Source: Mycolicibacterium sp. 018/SC-01/001 (lineage in GTDB: Bacteria; Actinomycetota; Actinomycetes; Mycobacteriales; Mycobacteriaceae). From it: a DNA stretch of 64,000 bases. Shown in pieces: positions 16,346 to 24,896 of the stretch. The translations under genes were made by a program, and so were the position numbers. Every line of letters starts with the position of its first letter. The stretch's first letter is position 1. The notes under the pieces are model-generated. The model ran no database searches, was not told where the DNA came from, and worked only from the letters and a program-made list of their open reading frames with translations. The stretch is from NCBI RefSeq assembly GCF_007096635.1, contig NZ_VKAA01000020.1:51765-115764 (forward strand). The letters are read 5' to 3'.

Positions 16346-18328
16346 TCAGCCCTGGCTGCGATTCCACTCGATCCAGCCGATACCGGTCCGGCCGTCGTCG
16401 GTGGTCACCGTCGCCCAGGACCGCGGGAAACGGCTCAACCGACCGTCCGGCGAGGTCAACAGCACCGGTGCGTGGCCCGTCGCCGAGATCGTCGCGACCA
16501 GCCCGTCGTAGTCCACGACCGCGGACACCGGCAGTTCGCCGTCCCACACGGTGTCGCGCGCCTCGACCCTGGTGAGTTCGTCGAGCGGCTCCCCCGCCCG
16601 CTGTCGGTAACCGACCGACAGCGCGGGCGCACCGGGGATGCGAATGTCCACCCCGTGCAGGTGTGTTCCATCGTCGAGATGCAGCGCGGTCCACACCCAG
16701 TCCATGCCCCACCAATCGCGGGCCGCCCAGGAATGGTCACGCTGGCCGGCAACCTCGGAGATGGCATAGGAGTGACCGTCGGCGGTGACCGTGCCCGACA
16801 CCCGGCACGGGATCTCGTAGCGGGGCGAGACCCGGTACTGGTAGGGCGATCCGTCGCTGACCCACTCCAGCTCGGCAACGACGTCGACGGCTCGACCCCC
16901 TCCGCCGCGCAGCAGCTCTGCCGGATCGTCGTAGGCTTGGCCCCGGCCGCGGAGCGAAACCCGAAAGCGCACAAGCGGTTCGGCGATCTCCATCCGTAAC
17001 TGCGCGCCGTCGGCCGCGACGACCGTGTGATCGTCGGGCAGCGGTGCATCGAAATCCAGCACGGCGATGGTCGGGCGGCCAGGTCCGCACAGCAGGCCGT
17101 TGACCCAGGCGTGCCCCTGGTTCGGGATGAGGCCGAGCCGGAACCACCCGCCCAGGTTCTGGGTGGTGTCGACGAAGTCGAAGTACCAGCTCTCGCTCCA
17201 CAGCGCGTCGTCACCCGGGGTGTGCCGTCCCTCGTCGGATACGTTCGGCTGCAACGGTTCCGGAGTCGAGGGTGGTGGCAGCAGTGACAGGGCGTCGGTG
17301 TCGAGCACGTGCTGACAGTGCCGGGCGATCATCGCCATGAACATCTCGTCACCCCGGGCGGTTCGCTCCACCAACATGGGTGAGACGATGGCCATCAGCA
17401 CGCCGAAGAAGCTCTGCCGCCGAACGCCTTCCCGCACCTCGTCCAGGGTTACGCCGGAGGCCTCGCCGAGCGCGTTGCGGTAAGCCGCGAGGAGCCCGTC
17501 GTACCGAGCGCGACGCTCCTCGGTGGGCAGCGCACACCCGAGAAAATAGGCGACGTCGGTGAACGCAGGGCCCCACGTCACCGTCTGCCAGTCCACGACG
17601 GTGAGCGGCCGGTCTGCACCCGGTTGACCGAAGAGCATGTTGTCCAGTCGGAAGTCGCCGTGCACCAGGCCGCGCCGGCCGTTGCCGCCATCGCTCGCCA
17701 TGAAGGCATCGAAGGCGGCGACGAACTGCTCGCAGACCGCTCGATGCTCCGCCGCGACCTGATCGGCGTAGCGATCGATGAAACCCGCGTACAGCGCGGT
17801 GATCAAGCCCTGGTTGACTGGCGATTCCCGATTGAGCCATGCCGCATCGGCGAGGGCCTCGTCACCCAGCAGCGGACCGTGCACCAGGCCGAGTTGCCGC
17901 ATCGCCAGGTCGGCCTGCTCGGGCGTGGCACCGCGGATCTCGTCGCCCACCGTGGCGGGTGCGGCGTCGCCGAGCAGCAGATCGAAGGCGCCCGTCGCGC
18001 TGTCGTAGGCAGCGTGGTGGCAGGGCGCGACCGGTCCGCCGAGCCCCGGAGCGACGTCGGTGTAGAAGCGGACCTCCCGTTCGTAGAGGCCCATCGCCAG
18101 GCCGGTCTGACGACTGCTCGGGTCGGCGGCGGCCACCTTCAGGACCACCGAGTCCGGGCCGTCGCCACCCTCGGGGTAGTCGAGCTGCACCCGATAGCAC
18201 TCGCTCATCTGGCCGGTGCCGATGCGGGTGACTGAAAAACCCGTGACGTCGCGGTCCAGCACGGCGGCGAGCCAGCCGACGGTCAGATCGGAGGGGTGTT
18301 CGAGAAGCGGCGGCTGCGATGACGACAC
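16346..18328 (-). CDS. Aminoglycoside-phosphotransferase-like kinase fused to a second beta-rich domain
   Basis: From the GTG at 18328 the product is 660 aa. Residues ~1-355 form an APH/choline-kinase-like domain: catalytic loop V-H-G-D-F-R-L-D-N-M-L (His223) and metal-binding V-V-D-W-Q-T. Residues ~380-660 form a separate beta-rich domain with many W/Y residues (G-H-A-W-V-N-G-L-L, D-H-S-W-A-A-R-D-W-W-G) resembling the domain annotated DUF7064 next to such kinases. Kinases of this type phosphorylate hydroxyl groups on small molecules; this does not prove antibiotic resistance. The substrate is unknown. It is divergent from the epimerase at 18509 across a strong palindrome. No clear ribosome site was seen. 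Confidence 0.7.
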   Translation of the reverse strand: MSSSQPPLLEHPSDLTVGWLAAVLDRDVTGFSVTRIGTGQMSECYRVQLDYPEGGDGPDSVVLKVAAADPSSRQTGLAMGLYEREVRFYTDVAPGLGGPVAPCHHAAYDSATGAFDLLLGDAAPATVGDEIRGATPEQADLAMRQLGLVHGPLLGDEALADAAWLNRESPVNQGLITALYAGFIDRYADQVAAEHRAVCEQFVAAFDAFMASDGGNGRRGLVHGDFRLDNMLFGQPGADRPLTVVDWQTVTWGPAFTDVAYFLGCALPTEERRARYDGLLAAYRNALGEASGVTLDEVREGVRRQSFFGVLMAIVSPMLVERTARGDEMFMAMIARHCQHVLDTDALSLLPPPSTPEPLQPNVSDEGRHTPGDDALWSESWYFDFVDTTQNLGGWFRLGLIPNQGHAWVNGLLCGPGRPTIAVLDFDAPLPDDHTVVAADGAQLRMEIAEPLVRFRVSLRGRGQAYDDPAELLRGGGGRAVDVVAELEWVSDGSPYQYRVSPRYEIPCRVSGTVTADGHSYAISEVAGQRDHSWAARDWWGMDWVWTALHLDDGTHLHGVDIRIPGAPALSVGYRQRAGEPLDELTRVEARDTVWDGELPVSAVVDYDGLVATISATGHAPVLLTSPDGRLSRFPRSWATVTTDDGRTGIGWIEWNRSQG

Positions 18329-18378
18329 CCGGCCAACGTATAGCAGCCGCCTCCGCCCAACGGGCACATCGACAAAAC

Positions 18379-18398
18379 CAATTGACGGCTGTCAATTG
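18379..18398. promoter_or_regulatory. Perfect inverted repeat between divergent kinase and epimerase genes (operator candidate)
   Basis: CAATTGAC-GGCT-GTCAATTG has 8-bp perfect arms and a 4-base spacer and is AT-rich against a GC-rich background. It lies 50 bases upstream of the kinase start and 110 bases upstream of the epimerase start. This fits a dimeric repressor site covering a TTGAC-type -35. The cognate regulator is unknown; the nearest regulator is the TetR gene at 19480-20082. Confidence 0.6.
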
Positions 18399-18508
18399 CC
18401 TCGGCACGGCATGTGACACTGGTGCCGGTTCAGCACGCGGCCCTCTGGGGCGTGCCGGAGCAAAACGGGTATAGGTCGCGTCGTGGCAGCCGACGGCATG
18501 GAGGGCAG

Positions 18509-19498
18509 ATGAAGGTTCTGATCACCGGTGGTACCGGCTTCGTCGGCGCGTGGACCGCCAAGGCCGCACAGGACGCCGGGCATCAGGTGCGATTCCTGGT
18601 GCGCAATGCGGGCAGGCTGGCCACCAGTGCCGGCACCATCGGGGTGGACATCGACGACCACGTGCTCGGCGACATCGCCGACGGCGAGAGCACCGCGGCG
18701 GCACTGGAGGGCTGCGACGCGGTGATCCACTGCGCGGCAATGGTGTCGACGGACCCCAGCCGTGCCGATGAGATGCTGCACACCAATCTCGAGGGTGCGC
18801 GCAACGTTCTCGGCGGTGCCGTCGCGGCCGGTATCGATCCGATCGTGCACGTGTCCAGTTTCACCGCGTTGTTCCGTCCCGATCTGGACGTGCTGACCGC
18901 CGACCTCCCCGTGGTCGGCGGCACCGATGGTTACGGCCGGTCTAAGGCTGCGGTCGAGGCCTACGCGCGCGGGCTGCAGGACGCCGGCGCGCCGGTGAAC
19001 ATCACCTACCCCGGCATGGTGCTGGGCCCGCCCGCGGGCGATCAGTTCGGGGAAGCGGCCGAAGGCGTCGAGGCGTCGGCCAAGATGCACGCGGTGCCCG
19101 GTCGCGGCGCCGGCTGGATCGTCATCGACGTGCGCGACCTGGCCGACCTGCACGTCGCCCTGCTCGAGCCCGGCCGAGGTCCGCGCCGTTACATGGCTGG
19201 TGGACAACGGGTTTCGGTGGGCGATCTCGCGCAGATGATCGGAGAGGCGACGAACCGCACACTCGCCGTCGTCCCGGTGCCCGACGTGGCCCTGCGCAGC
19301 GCCGGTCGCCTCTTCGACGCAATCGGCCCGTTGCTGCCCTTCGAGACCCCGATCAACTCCGCGGCGATGCAGTACTACACGCAGATGCCGACCTCTGACG
19401 ACGAGCCGAGCTTGCGCGACTTCGGCTTGACGTGGCGCGACCCGGCCGAGACGATCGCGGACACCGCTGCGGGACTGCGTCAGGTCGGCCGGCTCTGA
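18509..19498 (+). CDS. NAD(P)-dependent epimerase/dehydratase (extended SDR)
   Basis: The ATG at 18509 has GGAGGG 4-9 bases upstream and gives 329 aa. The N-terminus V-L-I-T-G-G-T-G-F-V-G-A-W is the Rossmann dinucleotide site of extended SDRs. The active-site Ser is in H-V-S-S-F-T-A, and a Y-G-R-S-K motif supplies the YxxxK pair. Such proteins act on nucleotide sugars, dihydroflavonol-like ketones or steroids; the sequence does not decide. Its 3' end overlaps the convergent TetR gene by 19 bases. Confidence 0.85.
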   Translation: MKVLITGGTGFVGAWTAKAAQDAGHQVRFLVRNAGRLATSAGTIGVDIDDHVLGDIADGESTAAALEGCDAVIHCAAMVSTDPSRADEMLHTNLEGARNVLGGAVAAGIDPIVHVSSFTALFRPDLDVLTADLPVVGGTDGYGRSKAAVEAYARGLQDAGAPVNITYPGMVLGPPAGDQFGEAAEGVEASAKMHAVPGRGAGWIVIDVRDLADLHVALLEPGRGPRRYMAGGQRVSVGDLAQMIGEATNRTLAVVPVPDVALRSAGRLFDAIGPLLPFETPINSAAMQYYTQMPTSDDEPSLRDFGLTWRDPAETIADTAAGLRQVGRL

Positions 19499-20082
19499 GC
19501 GCTGGCGAGCACCCCTCGCAGGAGGAGATCGGCGAGGTTGTCGGCGGCGCGGTCGAGATCGGTCACCTTACGCACGCACACGGCGTACCAGGCTGCCCCG
19601 GCGATCGCGTCCATCACGGCATCCGCGTCGACACCGTAGCGGGCGTCTTCTGATCGCGTCAGATGCTCGGCGAGGTTGCGCCGCGCCGCCGCCTCCAATC
19701 GGTCGTTGAGTAGCCTGCGCATCGCCGGCTCGGCGCGCAGATCGTGTAACAAGCCCGGGACCGCCTCGCGCACAACAGGATCGGCGTACATGATCAGCGC
19801 CCCACGGCAGAGTCGGATGATCTCCGCCGACAGATCGTCCGCCAGGGGTGCTGCGCCGAGATCCGGGAACGCAGCCTCGTGGATGAGGTGCGCCTTGGTG
19901 CGCCAGCGGCGGTAGATGGCGGGGCGGCTGACCTTGGCGGTCGCGGCGATCAGGTCGATCGACGTCGCCGCGTAGCCCCGGCTGACCAGCAGCCTGCGGG
20001 CGGCATCGAGAACGGACGCATCGATCGCGGGGTCGCGGCGCGACCCGTGGTGTCGCCGGGACCCCGGCGCCGATGCGTTCAC
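19480..20082 (-). CDS. TetR family transcriptional regulator
   Basis: The GTG at 20082 is preceded by AGGAGGGGG, giving 200 aa. The helix-turn-helix is at residues ~40-60 (T-S-I-D-L-I-A-A-T-A-K-V-S-R-P-A-I-Y-R-R-W) after a basic N-terminal tail, and a TetR_C_11-like ligand domain follows. It is divergent from the molybdopterin oxidoreductase, with a symmetric sequence in the 59-bp gap, so repression of that gene and itself is the simplest reading. Inducer unknown. Confidence 0.9.
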   Translation of the reverse strand: MNASAPGSRRHHGSRRDPAIDASVLDAARRLLVSRGYAATSIDLIAATAKVSRPAIYRRWRTKAHLIHEAAFPDLGAAPLADDLSAEIIRLCRGALIMYADPVVREAVPGLLHDLRAEPAMRRLLNDRLEAAARRNLAEHLTRSEDARYGVDADAVMDAIAGAAWYAVCVRKVTDLDRAADNLADLLLRGVLASAQSRPT

Positions 20083-20107
20083 GAAAGCCCCCTCCTGGCC
20101 CGCCGAT

Positions 20108-20130
20108 TGTCGATACAGTCTGTCACGACA
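20108..20130. promoter_or_regulatory. Interrupted palindrome between TetR and molybdopterin oxidoreductase genes (operator candidate)
   Basis: TGTCG-N2-ACAG-N-CTGT-N2-CGACA is symmetric at 18 of 23 positions around 20119. It fills the centre of the 59-bp divergent intergenic region, where any promoter for either gene must lie. This is the size and form of a TetR site. Confidence 0.65.
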
Positions 20131-20141
20131 CAGGGGGTTCG

Positions 20142-22385
20142 ATGACGGACACTGGACAACTCGCGGGCATCGGCGAAGACGGACTGCATCTCTACACATG
20201 CCCACTGTGTGAAGCGATGTGCGGCCTGCAGATTCGCGTCGAGAGCGGCCGGGTCAGCGATGTCCGTCCCAATCGGGACGACGTGTGGAGCCGCGGTCAC
20301 ATCTGCCCGAAGGGTGCGTCCCTGGGTGCGATACACCACGACCCCGACCGAATCCGGACGCCGATGATCAAGGTCGACGGCGAGTGGCGAGAAGTGGATT
20401 GGCCGACCGCGTTCGCGCGATGCACAGAATTGCTGGCACCCGTCATCGAGAAGCACGGGATCGCCGCCGTCACCGCCTACACCGGCAACCCGCTCGCCCA
20501 TTCGTTCTCCCTGGCCCGCTACGCCGGAGTATTGCTCGGACTCTCGGGAATTCCTCTGACGTACTCGCCGGGCACCGTCGATCAATGGCCCAAGAACCTG
20601 TCGTCGCACCTGATGTACGGCGGGTGGTGGACGTTCCCCGTACCCGACATCGAGCGCACGGATCTGCTGATCGTCATGGGCGCCAATCCTGCTGCGTCGC
20701 AGGGTTCGCTGCTTGCTGCGCCCGATGTCATGGGTCTGATCGAGGCTGTCCGCCGCCGGGGCAAAGTGATCGTCATCGACCCCGTCCGCACCCGGACCGC
20801 CGAGCGCGCCGACGAGTGGCTGCCCATCACTCCCGGTACCGACGCTGCACTGCTACTCGCTGTCGCGCACACTGTGTTCGCCGAGGATCTGGTGTCGCTC
20901 GGCGCGCTCGAGGCCCACGTCGATGGCCTCGAGACGCTGCGGGCTCTCGCCGCCGACTGGCCACCCGAGCGGGTGTCCTCGGTGACCGGTATCGCCGCCG
21001 ACCGCATCCGCGAACTGGCCCGAGAGCTCGCCACCACACCCCGCGCGGTGGTCTACGGCCGCATCGGAACCTGCAACCAGGAGTTCGGCAGCCTGGCGAG
21101 CTGGTTGGTCGACGTCGTCAACATCTTGACCGGGCATTTCGACACACCGGGCGGGGCCATGTTCCCGACCGCGGCAGCCTGGTCGGTGACGGTGCAACCC
21201 ATCCCCGGTCTCGAGGACGGCGCCGCCGAGTTCGGCCGCTTCCGCACGCGGGTGCGGGGCGCCAAGGAAGTGCTGGGCCAGGTTCCGGTGTCATGTCTGG
21301 CCGAGGAGATCGCCACGCCCGGTGACGGCCAGATCAAGGCGCTGATCACCGTTGCCGGCAACCCCGTGCTGTCCACCCCGGCAGGAGATCGTCTCGACGC
21401 CGCACTGCCACTGCTCGAAGCGATGATCTCGGTTGACCTGTGGCTCAACGAGACCACCCGGCACGCCGATGTGATCCTGCCGGGTCCTTCGCCTCTGGAG
21501 CAGCCCCACCACGACGATCTCATCCTTCACTTCGCCGTCAACAGCGTCGCCAACTACTCGCCACCGGTGTTCGCCAAGCCGGATCCCGCCGCTCCCGACG
21601 AATGGGAGATCTTGATCCGACTGGCCGGGCTGTGCACCGGCACACCGGCCGAGAACGTCGACGTCGGCGCGATCGACGACGGCTTCTTCGACTACCTGTG
21701 CTTCACCCAGGGTCTCGACGGTGCGACGGTGCGTGCGCACTACGAGCACGGCGGCCCCGAACGCATCCTGGACCTCACCGTGCGTACGGGCCCGTTCGGG
21801 GACCGCTACGGCGAGAACCCCGGCGGGCTGACGGTGGAGCTGCTCAAACAGAACCCGGACGGGATCAATTTCGGCCCGATGGTGCCCCGCGTTCCCGAGG
21901 TCCTCGGGACTGCAGACCGCAAGATCCGGCTGGCGCCCGCATACTTGGTCGACGACCTGCCGCGACTCGCCCGCCGGCTGACCCGGGCGCCTGACGACCT
22001 CGTCCTCGTCAGCCGGCGCCACCTGCGCTCCAACAACTCCTGGCTGCACAATGTCGGACCGCTGATGAAAGGGCGCGACCGCTGCACGCTGCTGATCCAC
22101 GGCGACGACGCACGCTCGCGCGGTATCGCCAACGGCGACACCGTCATCGTCACATCATCCGGCGGCAGCATCGAGGTGCCTGCCGAGCTCACCGACGACA
22201 TCAAACGAGGGGTGGTCTCGATGCCGCACGGCTGGGGACACGGCAAGGCAGGGACCCGGCTGGGCGTGGCCAACGGCTCCCCCGGCGTCAACACCAATGT
22301 GCTCTCGCCCGTGGACTTTCTCGACGAGCCGTCGGGCAACGGTGCTCTCAACGGCATTCCGGTCGAGGTCAGCCCCGCGCGCTGA
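20142..22385 (+). CDS. Molybdopterin-dependent oxidoreductase (DMSO reductase superfamily)
   Basis: The start at 20142 gives 747 aa. Cys20, Cys23, Cys27 and Cys55 (C-P-L-C-E-A-M-C and H-I-C-P-K-G) form a [4Fe-4S] site. Typical Mo-bisMGD blocks follow: L-L-I-V-M-G-A-N-P-A-A-S, V-I-V-I-D-P-V-R-T-R-T-A, and a C-terminal molydopterin-binding domain (I-H-G-D-D-A-R-S-R-G-I-A-N-G-D). No Tat signal is seen, so it is cytoplasmic, like formate dehydrogenase H or assimilatory enzymes. The metal-ligand residue is not obvious; the region T-V-D-Q-W-P-K-N may supply it. Substrate unknown. It is probably controlled by the divergent TetR protein and overlaps the convergent amidase gene by 17 bases. Confidence 0.85.
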   Translation: MTDTGQLAGIGEDGLHLYTCPLCEAMCGLQIRVESGRVSDVRPNRDDVWSRGHICPKGASLGAIHHDPDRIRTPMIKVDGEWREVDWPTAFARCTELLAPVIEKHGIAAVTAYTGNPLAHSFSLARYAGVLLGLSGIPLTYSPGTVDQWPKNLSSHLMYGGWWTFPVPDIERTDLLIVMGANPAASQGSLLAAPDVMGLIEAVRRRGKVIVIDPVRTRTAERADEWLPITPGTDAALLLAVAHTVFAEDLVSLGALEAHVDGLETLRALAADWPPERVSSVTGIAADRIRELARELATTPRAVVYGRIGTCNQEFGSLASWLVDVVNILTGHFDTPGGAMFPTAAAWSVTVQPIPGLEDGAAEFGRFRTRVRGAKEVLGQVPVSCLAEEIATPGDGQIKALITVAGNPVLSTPAGDRLDAALPLLEAMISVDLWLNETTRHADVILPGPSPLEQPHHDDLILHFAVNSVANYSPPVFAKPDPAAPDEWEILIRLAGLCTGTPAENVDVGAIDDGFFDYLCFTQGLDGATVRAHYEHGGPERILDLTVRTGPFGDRYGENPGGLTVELLKQNPDGINFGPMVPRVPEVLGTADRKIRLAPAYLVDDLPRLARRLTRAPDDLVLVSRRHLRSNNSWLHNVGPLMKGRDRCTLLIHGDDARSRGIANGDTVIVTSSGGSIEVPAELTDDIKRGVVSMPHGWGHGKAGTRLGVANGSPGVNTNVLSPVDFLDEPSGNGALNGIPVEVSPAR

Positions 22386-23196
22386 CCAGGCGCAGCCGCA
22401 GTGCCCGCGCAGTCGCCGGTCCGACGATGCCGTCGACGGCCAAACCGGTTGTGCGGCGCTGGAATTCCCTGACCGCATCCTCGGTCGCGGGGCCGAAGAC
22501 ACCGTCGACCACGAGGTGACCCGCGTAGCTCGCATAGGCCGCCTTCAAGCGCCGCTGCAGTTCGATCACCTGCGGGCCGCGAGATCCGCGCTGCAGCAGT
22601 ATGTCTGCGTACTCGTCGTCGGGCGGCTGCGGGAGACCCCGGTCGTCGGCGATATCGCGACGCAGGACGAACATGTCGATCGCGCCGGGATCCCATTTGC
22701 CCTGGGCTCGGCCGGCGTACTCCTTGTGCCCGATGACCCGCTCGGACGACCGTCCCAGTCGCCGGCAGATCGCGGCGCACGTGCGCACCAAGGCGCCGTA
22801 CTGCGCATCGGGCCAGTGCATCCGGTGCGGTGCCGACGGGCTCGTACCGGTGTTCGCACACTCGATACCGATCATGTGCCTGTTGGCGCCGTTGACCGGC
22901 AACCACGGGTACGAGCCCTCCCCGGCGTGCCAGGAGACGCCCGCGGCGACGACGGTCACCGCGCCGCTACGCGCGATGTGCAGCGCTGACAGGGGGCCGG
23001 GGAGATCAGGCCTGCCTCGCGCGATGGAGTCCGCGGTCGCGGTGTCGGAACCGGTGTGGTGCACCATCACGCCGCGAACATCGGCATGATCCCCGTGACC
23101 GCGGTGACGCCAGCCGGGGAGCTCGATCACGTCGAGGCCTTCGGCGCGCAGTACGTCGGCGAGCCACAGCGGGTCACCGCTCCACACGGCGGGCAT
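22369..23196 (-). CDS. N-acetylmuramoyl-L-alanine amidase (Amidase_2/PGRP) with C-terminal peptidoglycan-binding domain
   Basis: The ATG at 23196 is chosen because GGAGGTGA lies 5 bases upstream; the product is 275 aa. The amidase domain (residues ~35-185) shows V-H-H-T-G (His46), I-G-H-K-E-Y and K-W-D-P-G, the three zinc ligands of Amidase_2. A PG_binding_1 domain follows at ~205-270 with L-Q-R-R-L-K-A-A-Y and D-G-V-F-G-P-A-T-E-D-A-V. It should cut the MurNAc-L-Ala bond in peptidoglycan. No signal peptide or membrane segment is seen, which is unusual for a host cell-wall enzyme and recalls mycobacteriophage endolysins, though no phage genes are nearby. Confidence 0.85.
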   Translation of the reverse strand: MPAVWSGDPLWLADVLRAEGLDVIELPGWRHRGHGDHADVRGVMVHHTGSDTATADSIARGRPDLPGPLSALHIARSGAVTVVAAGVSWHAGEGSYPWLPVNGANRHMIGIECANTGTSPSAPHRMHWPDAQYGALVRTCAAICRRLGRSSERVIGHKEYAGRAQGKWDPGAIDMFVLRRDIADDRGLPQPPDDEYADILLQRGSRGPQVIELQRRLKAAYASYAGHLVVDGVFGPATEDAVREFQRRTTGLAVDGIVGPATARALRLRLVSARG

Positions 23197-23282
23197 CGAC
23201 GTCACCTCCATCTTCTCGAGTGCGCCCCCATGCAACCAGACCACCGACGTTTGGTCGTCGAAGGCGCGGGTAGTTCGACCCG

Positions 23283-23762
23283 GTGCCGACAGAACCCGAG
23301 GACATCGAGAGCACGCCGGTCGTCGCGCGCGACACCTCCGCATCCCGCCACGACGTCTGGGCCGTCATCGCCGACGGCTGGACGTATTCGCAGTGGGTGG
23401 TCGGCAACAGCCGGATGCGCGCCGTCGACGCCACGTGGCCCGCGCCGGGTAGCACCATCTACCACTCCATCGGTGTCTGGCCCGTGGTGCTCAACGACAG
23501 CACGGTCGTCGAATCCTGCGATCCCGAGCGCGAACTCGTCTTGATCGCCAACGGCAGACCGTTCGGCAAGGCACGTATCACGCTGCGGCTGGCCGACATC
23601 GACGGCGGTGGCTGCCGCATCGAGATGGCCGAGGTACCGGTGTCACCACCCTTGAGCCTGCTGCCGAAGCAGGTGGCGCTGACTGCAGCGATTCCCCGTA
23701 ACCGAGAGACCACATGGCGGCTGGCGGCGATAGCGGAACGCCGCACCCGCGATGACCGCTGA
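23283..23762 (+). CDS. SRPBCC (START-like) family protein
   Basis: The 159-aa product has the polyketide-cyclase/SRPBCC pattern: an N-terminal strand then a helix S-R-H-D-V-W-A-V-I-A-D-G-W-T-Y-S-Q-W-V-V-G, and a C-terminal helix after P-L-S-L-L-P. These proteins bind hydrophobic ligands in a helix-grip cavity; its ligand is unknown. The gene starts with GTG at 23283 without a strong ribosome site. Its 3' end overlaps by 11 bases the ATG of the decayed FAD oxidoreductase, so the two were once an operon. Confidence 0.75.
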   Translation: MPTEPEDIESTPVVARDTSASRHDVWAVIADGWTYSQWVVGNSRMRAVDATWPAPGSTIYHSIGVWPVVLNDSTVVESCDPERELVLIANGRPFGKARITLRLADIDGGGCRIEMAEVPVSPPLSLLPKQVALTAAIPRNRETTWRLAAIAERRTRDDR

Positions 23763-24818
23763 GCTGGCGCGATCGGAGACCGCCGACGCGGTCGTGATCG
23801 GATCCGGGCACAACGGTCTGGTCGCCGCGGCCATGTTGGCTGACGCAGGCTGGGACGTCGAGGGTGAGGCCGCTCAGCTGCTGTTGCTGGGTAACGCGAT
23901 GCACGCGGATGTGCCCGTCGATGCGCCGGCCAGCGGCGTGATGGGATACCTGCTGCTGATGCTGGCGCAGGACGGCGGCTTCCCCGTGCCGGTCGGCGGT
24001 GCGGGTCAGCTGACCGAGGCACTGGTGCGACGCGCCGAGGCGGCGGGGGCGTCGCGTGTACTGCGGGCGTGAGGTCGACAGCATCGACGTCCACGGCCAC
24101 CGCGCGACCGCGGTGAACCTGGTCGACGGCGGAGTCATCCGCTGCCGCCGCGCCGTCGTCGCGAACACCTCGGCGCCACAGCTGTATCGGCGCCTCCTCC
24201 CGCCCGACGTCCTTCCGGAGAGGCCGCGACGGCAGCTGAATCGCTTCGTCTGGGACACCCCGGTGGTGAAGATCAACTACGCGCTCGACGCCCCGATCCC
24301 CTGGCGGTCGCGCAGCCTCGCCGGCGCGGGCACGGTGCACCTGGGGGCCGATCACGACGTCGGACTCCACGCGATCGCCGGCCGGCACCGAAAGCGCTTG
24401 GGCGTACACGCATCTGCCTCGCGGCCGCAGCGACGACCACAGCGCCGAGCGCCTGGCCGAGGCCGTCGACGACGTCCTGGAACGCCACGCTCCCGGCTTC
24501 ACCGGCCATGTCGTGGGCAAGATGATCCAGCGGCCGTCGGATCTGGAACGCAGCGACGAGAACCTTCATTCAGGGGCGGTCAACGGCGGGACGTCACAGC
24601 TGTTCCAGCAGTTGATCTTCCGTCCCATGGCCGGCCAGGGCGGGCCGGGCACGCCGCTGGACAACGTGTTCCTCGGCAGCGCGGGCGCCCCACCCGGAGG
24701 CGGGGTCCACGGCATCTGCGGCCGCAATGCCGCGCGGGCAGCGCTTGCCGCCGACGGGGCCTCGGGCTGGCCGCGCCGGCGGCTCAACCGCGCGGTCAGC
24801 CGCCTGTTGCTCGGCTGA
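23752..24818 (+). pseudogene. Decayed NAD(P)/FAD-dependent oxidoreductase (phytoene-desaturase-like)
   Basis: Three pieces in different frames read as one protein family. Piece 1 (23752-24072) has the FAD Rossmann motif V-V-I-G-S-G-H-N-G-L-V-A-A then jumps directly to L-L-L-L-G-N-A-M-H-A-D-V-P, losing roughly 150-200 residues expected between them. Piece 2 (from ~24056) continues with V-D-S-I-D-V-H-G-H-R-A-T-A-V to G-A-D-H-D. Near 24350-24370 another deletion and frame change leads to piece 3 (A-G-T-E-S-A-W-A-Y-T-H-L to G-G-G-V-H-G-I-C-G-R-N-A). The total of ~355 codons compares with about 500-530 in intact relatives. At least two deletions and two frame changes make function very unlikely. 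The upstream SRPBCC gene is intact. Confidence 0.85.
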
Positions 24819-24821
24819 CCC

Positions 24822-24884
24822 CTTCTCGTCAGTGAGAAGCCACGGCTGTGAAATCGCCGATTCCACAGCCTGGAATGATATTCC
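24822..24884. repeat. Three consecutive hairpins between convergent genes (likely bidirectional terminator region)
   Basis: CTTCTC-N6-GAGAAG (24822-24839) is followed by GGCTGTG, an interrupted inner AATC/GATT stem and CACAGCC (24844-24870), then GGAAT-GAT-ATTCC (24872-24884). They fill the space between the convergent decayed oxidoreductase and the DUF5709-like gene. There is no T-tract, as is common for mycobacterial terminators. Confidence 0.5.
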
Positions 24885-24896
24885 GCGGTTGGTGCG

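Noticed and set aside
16346..18328. Aminoglycoside resistance gene
   Set aside because: The kinase fold is only APH-like, and the fused second domain and lack of specific APH motifs do not support an antibiotic substrate.
22369..23196. Prophage endolysin
   Set aside because: No holin, integrase, tail or capsid genes and no attachment-site repeats are found around it.
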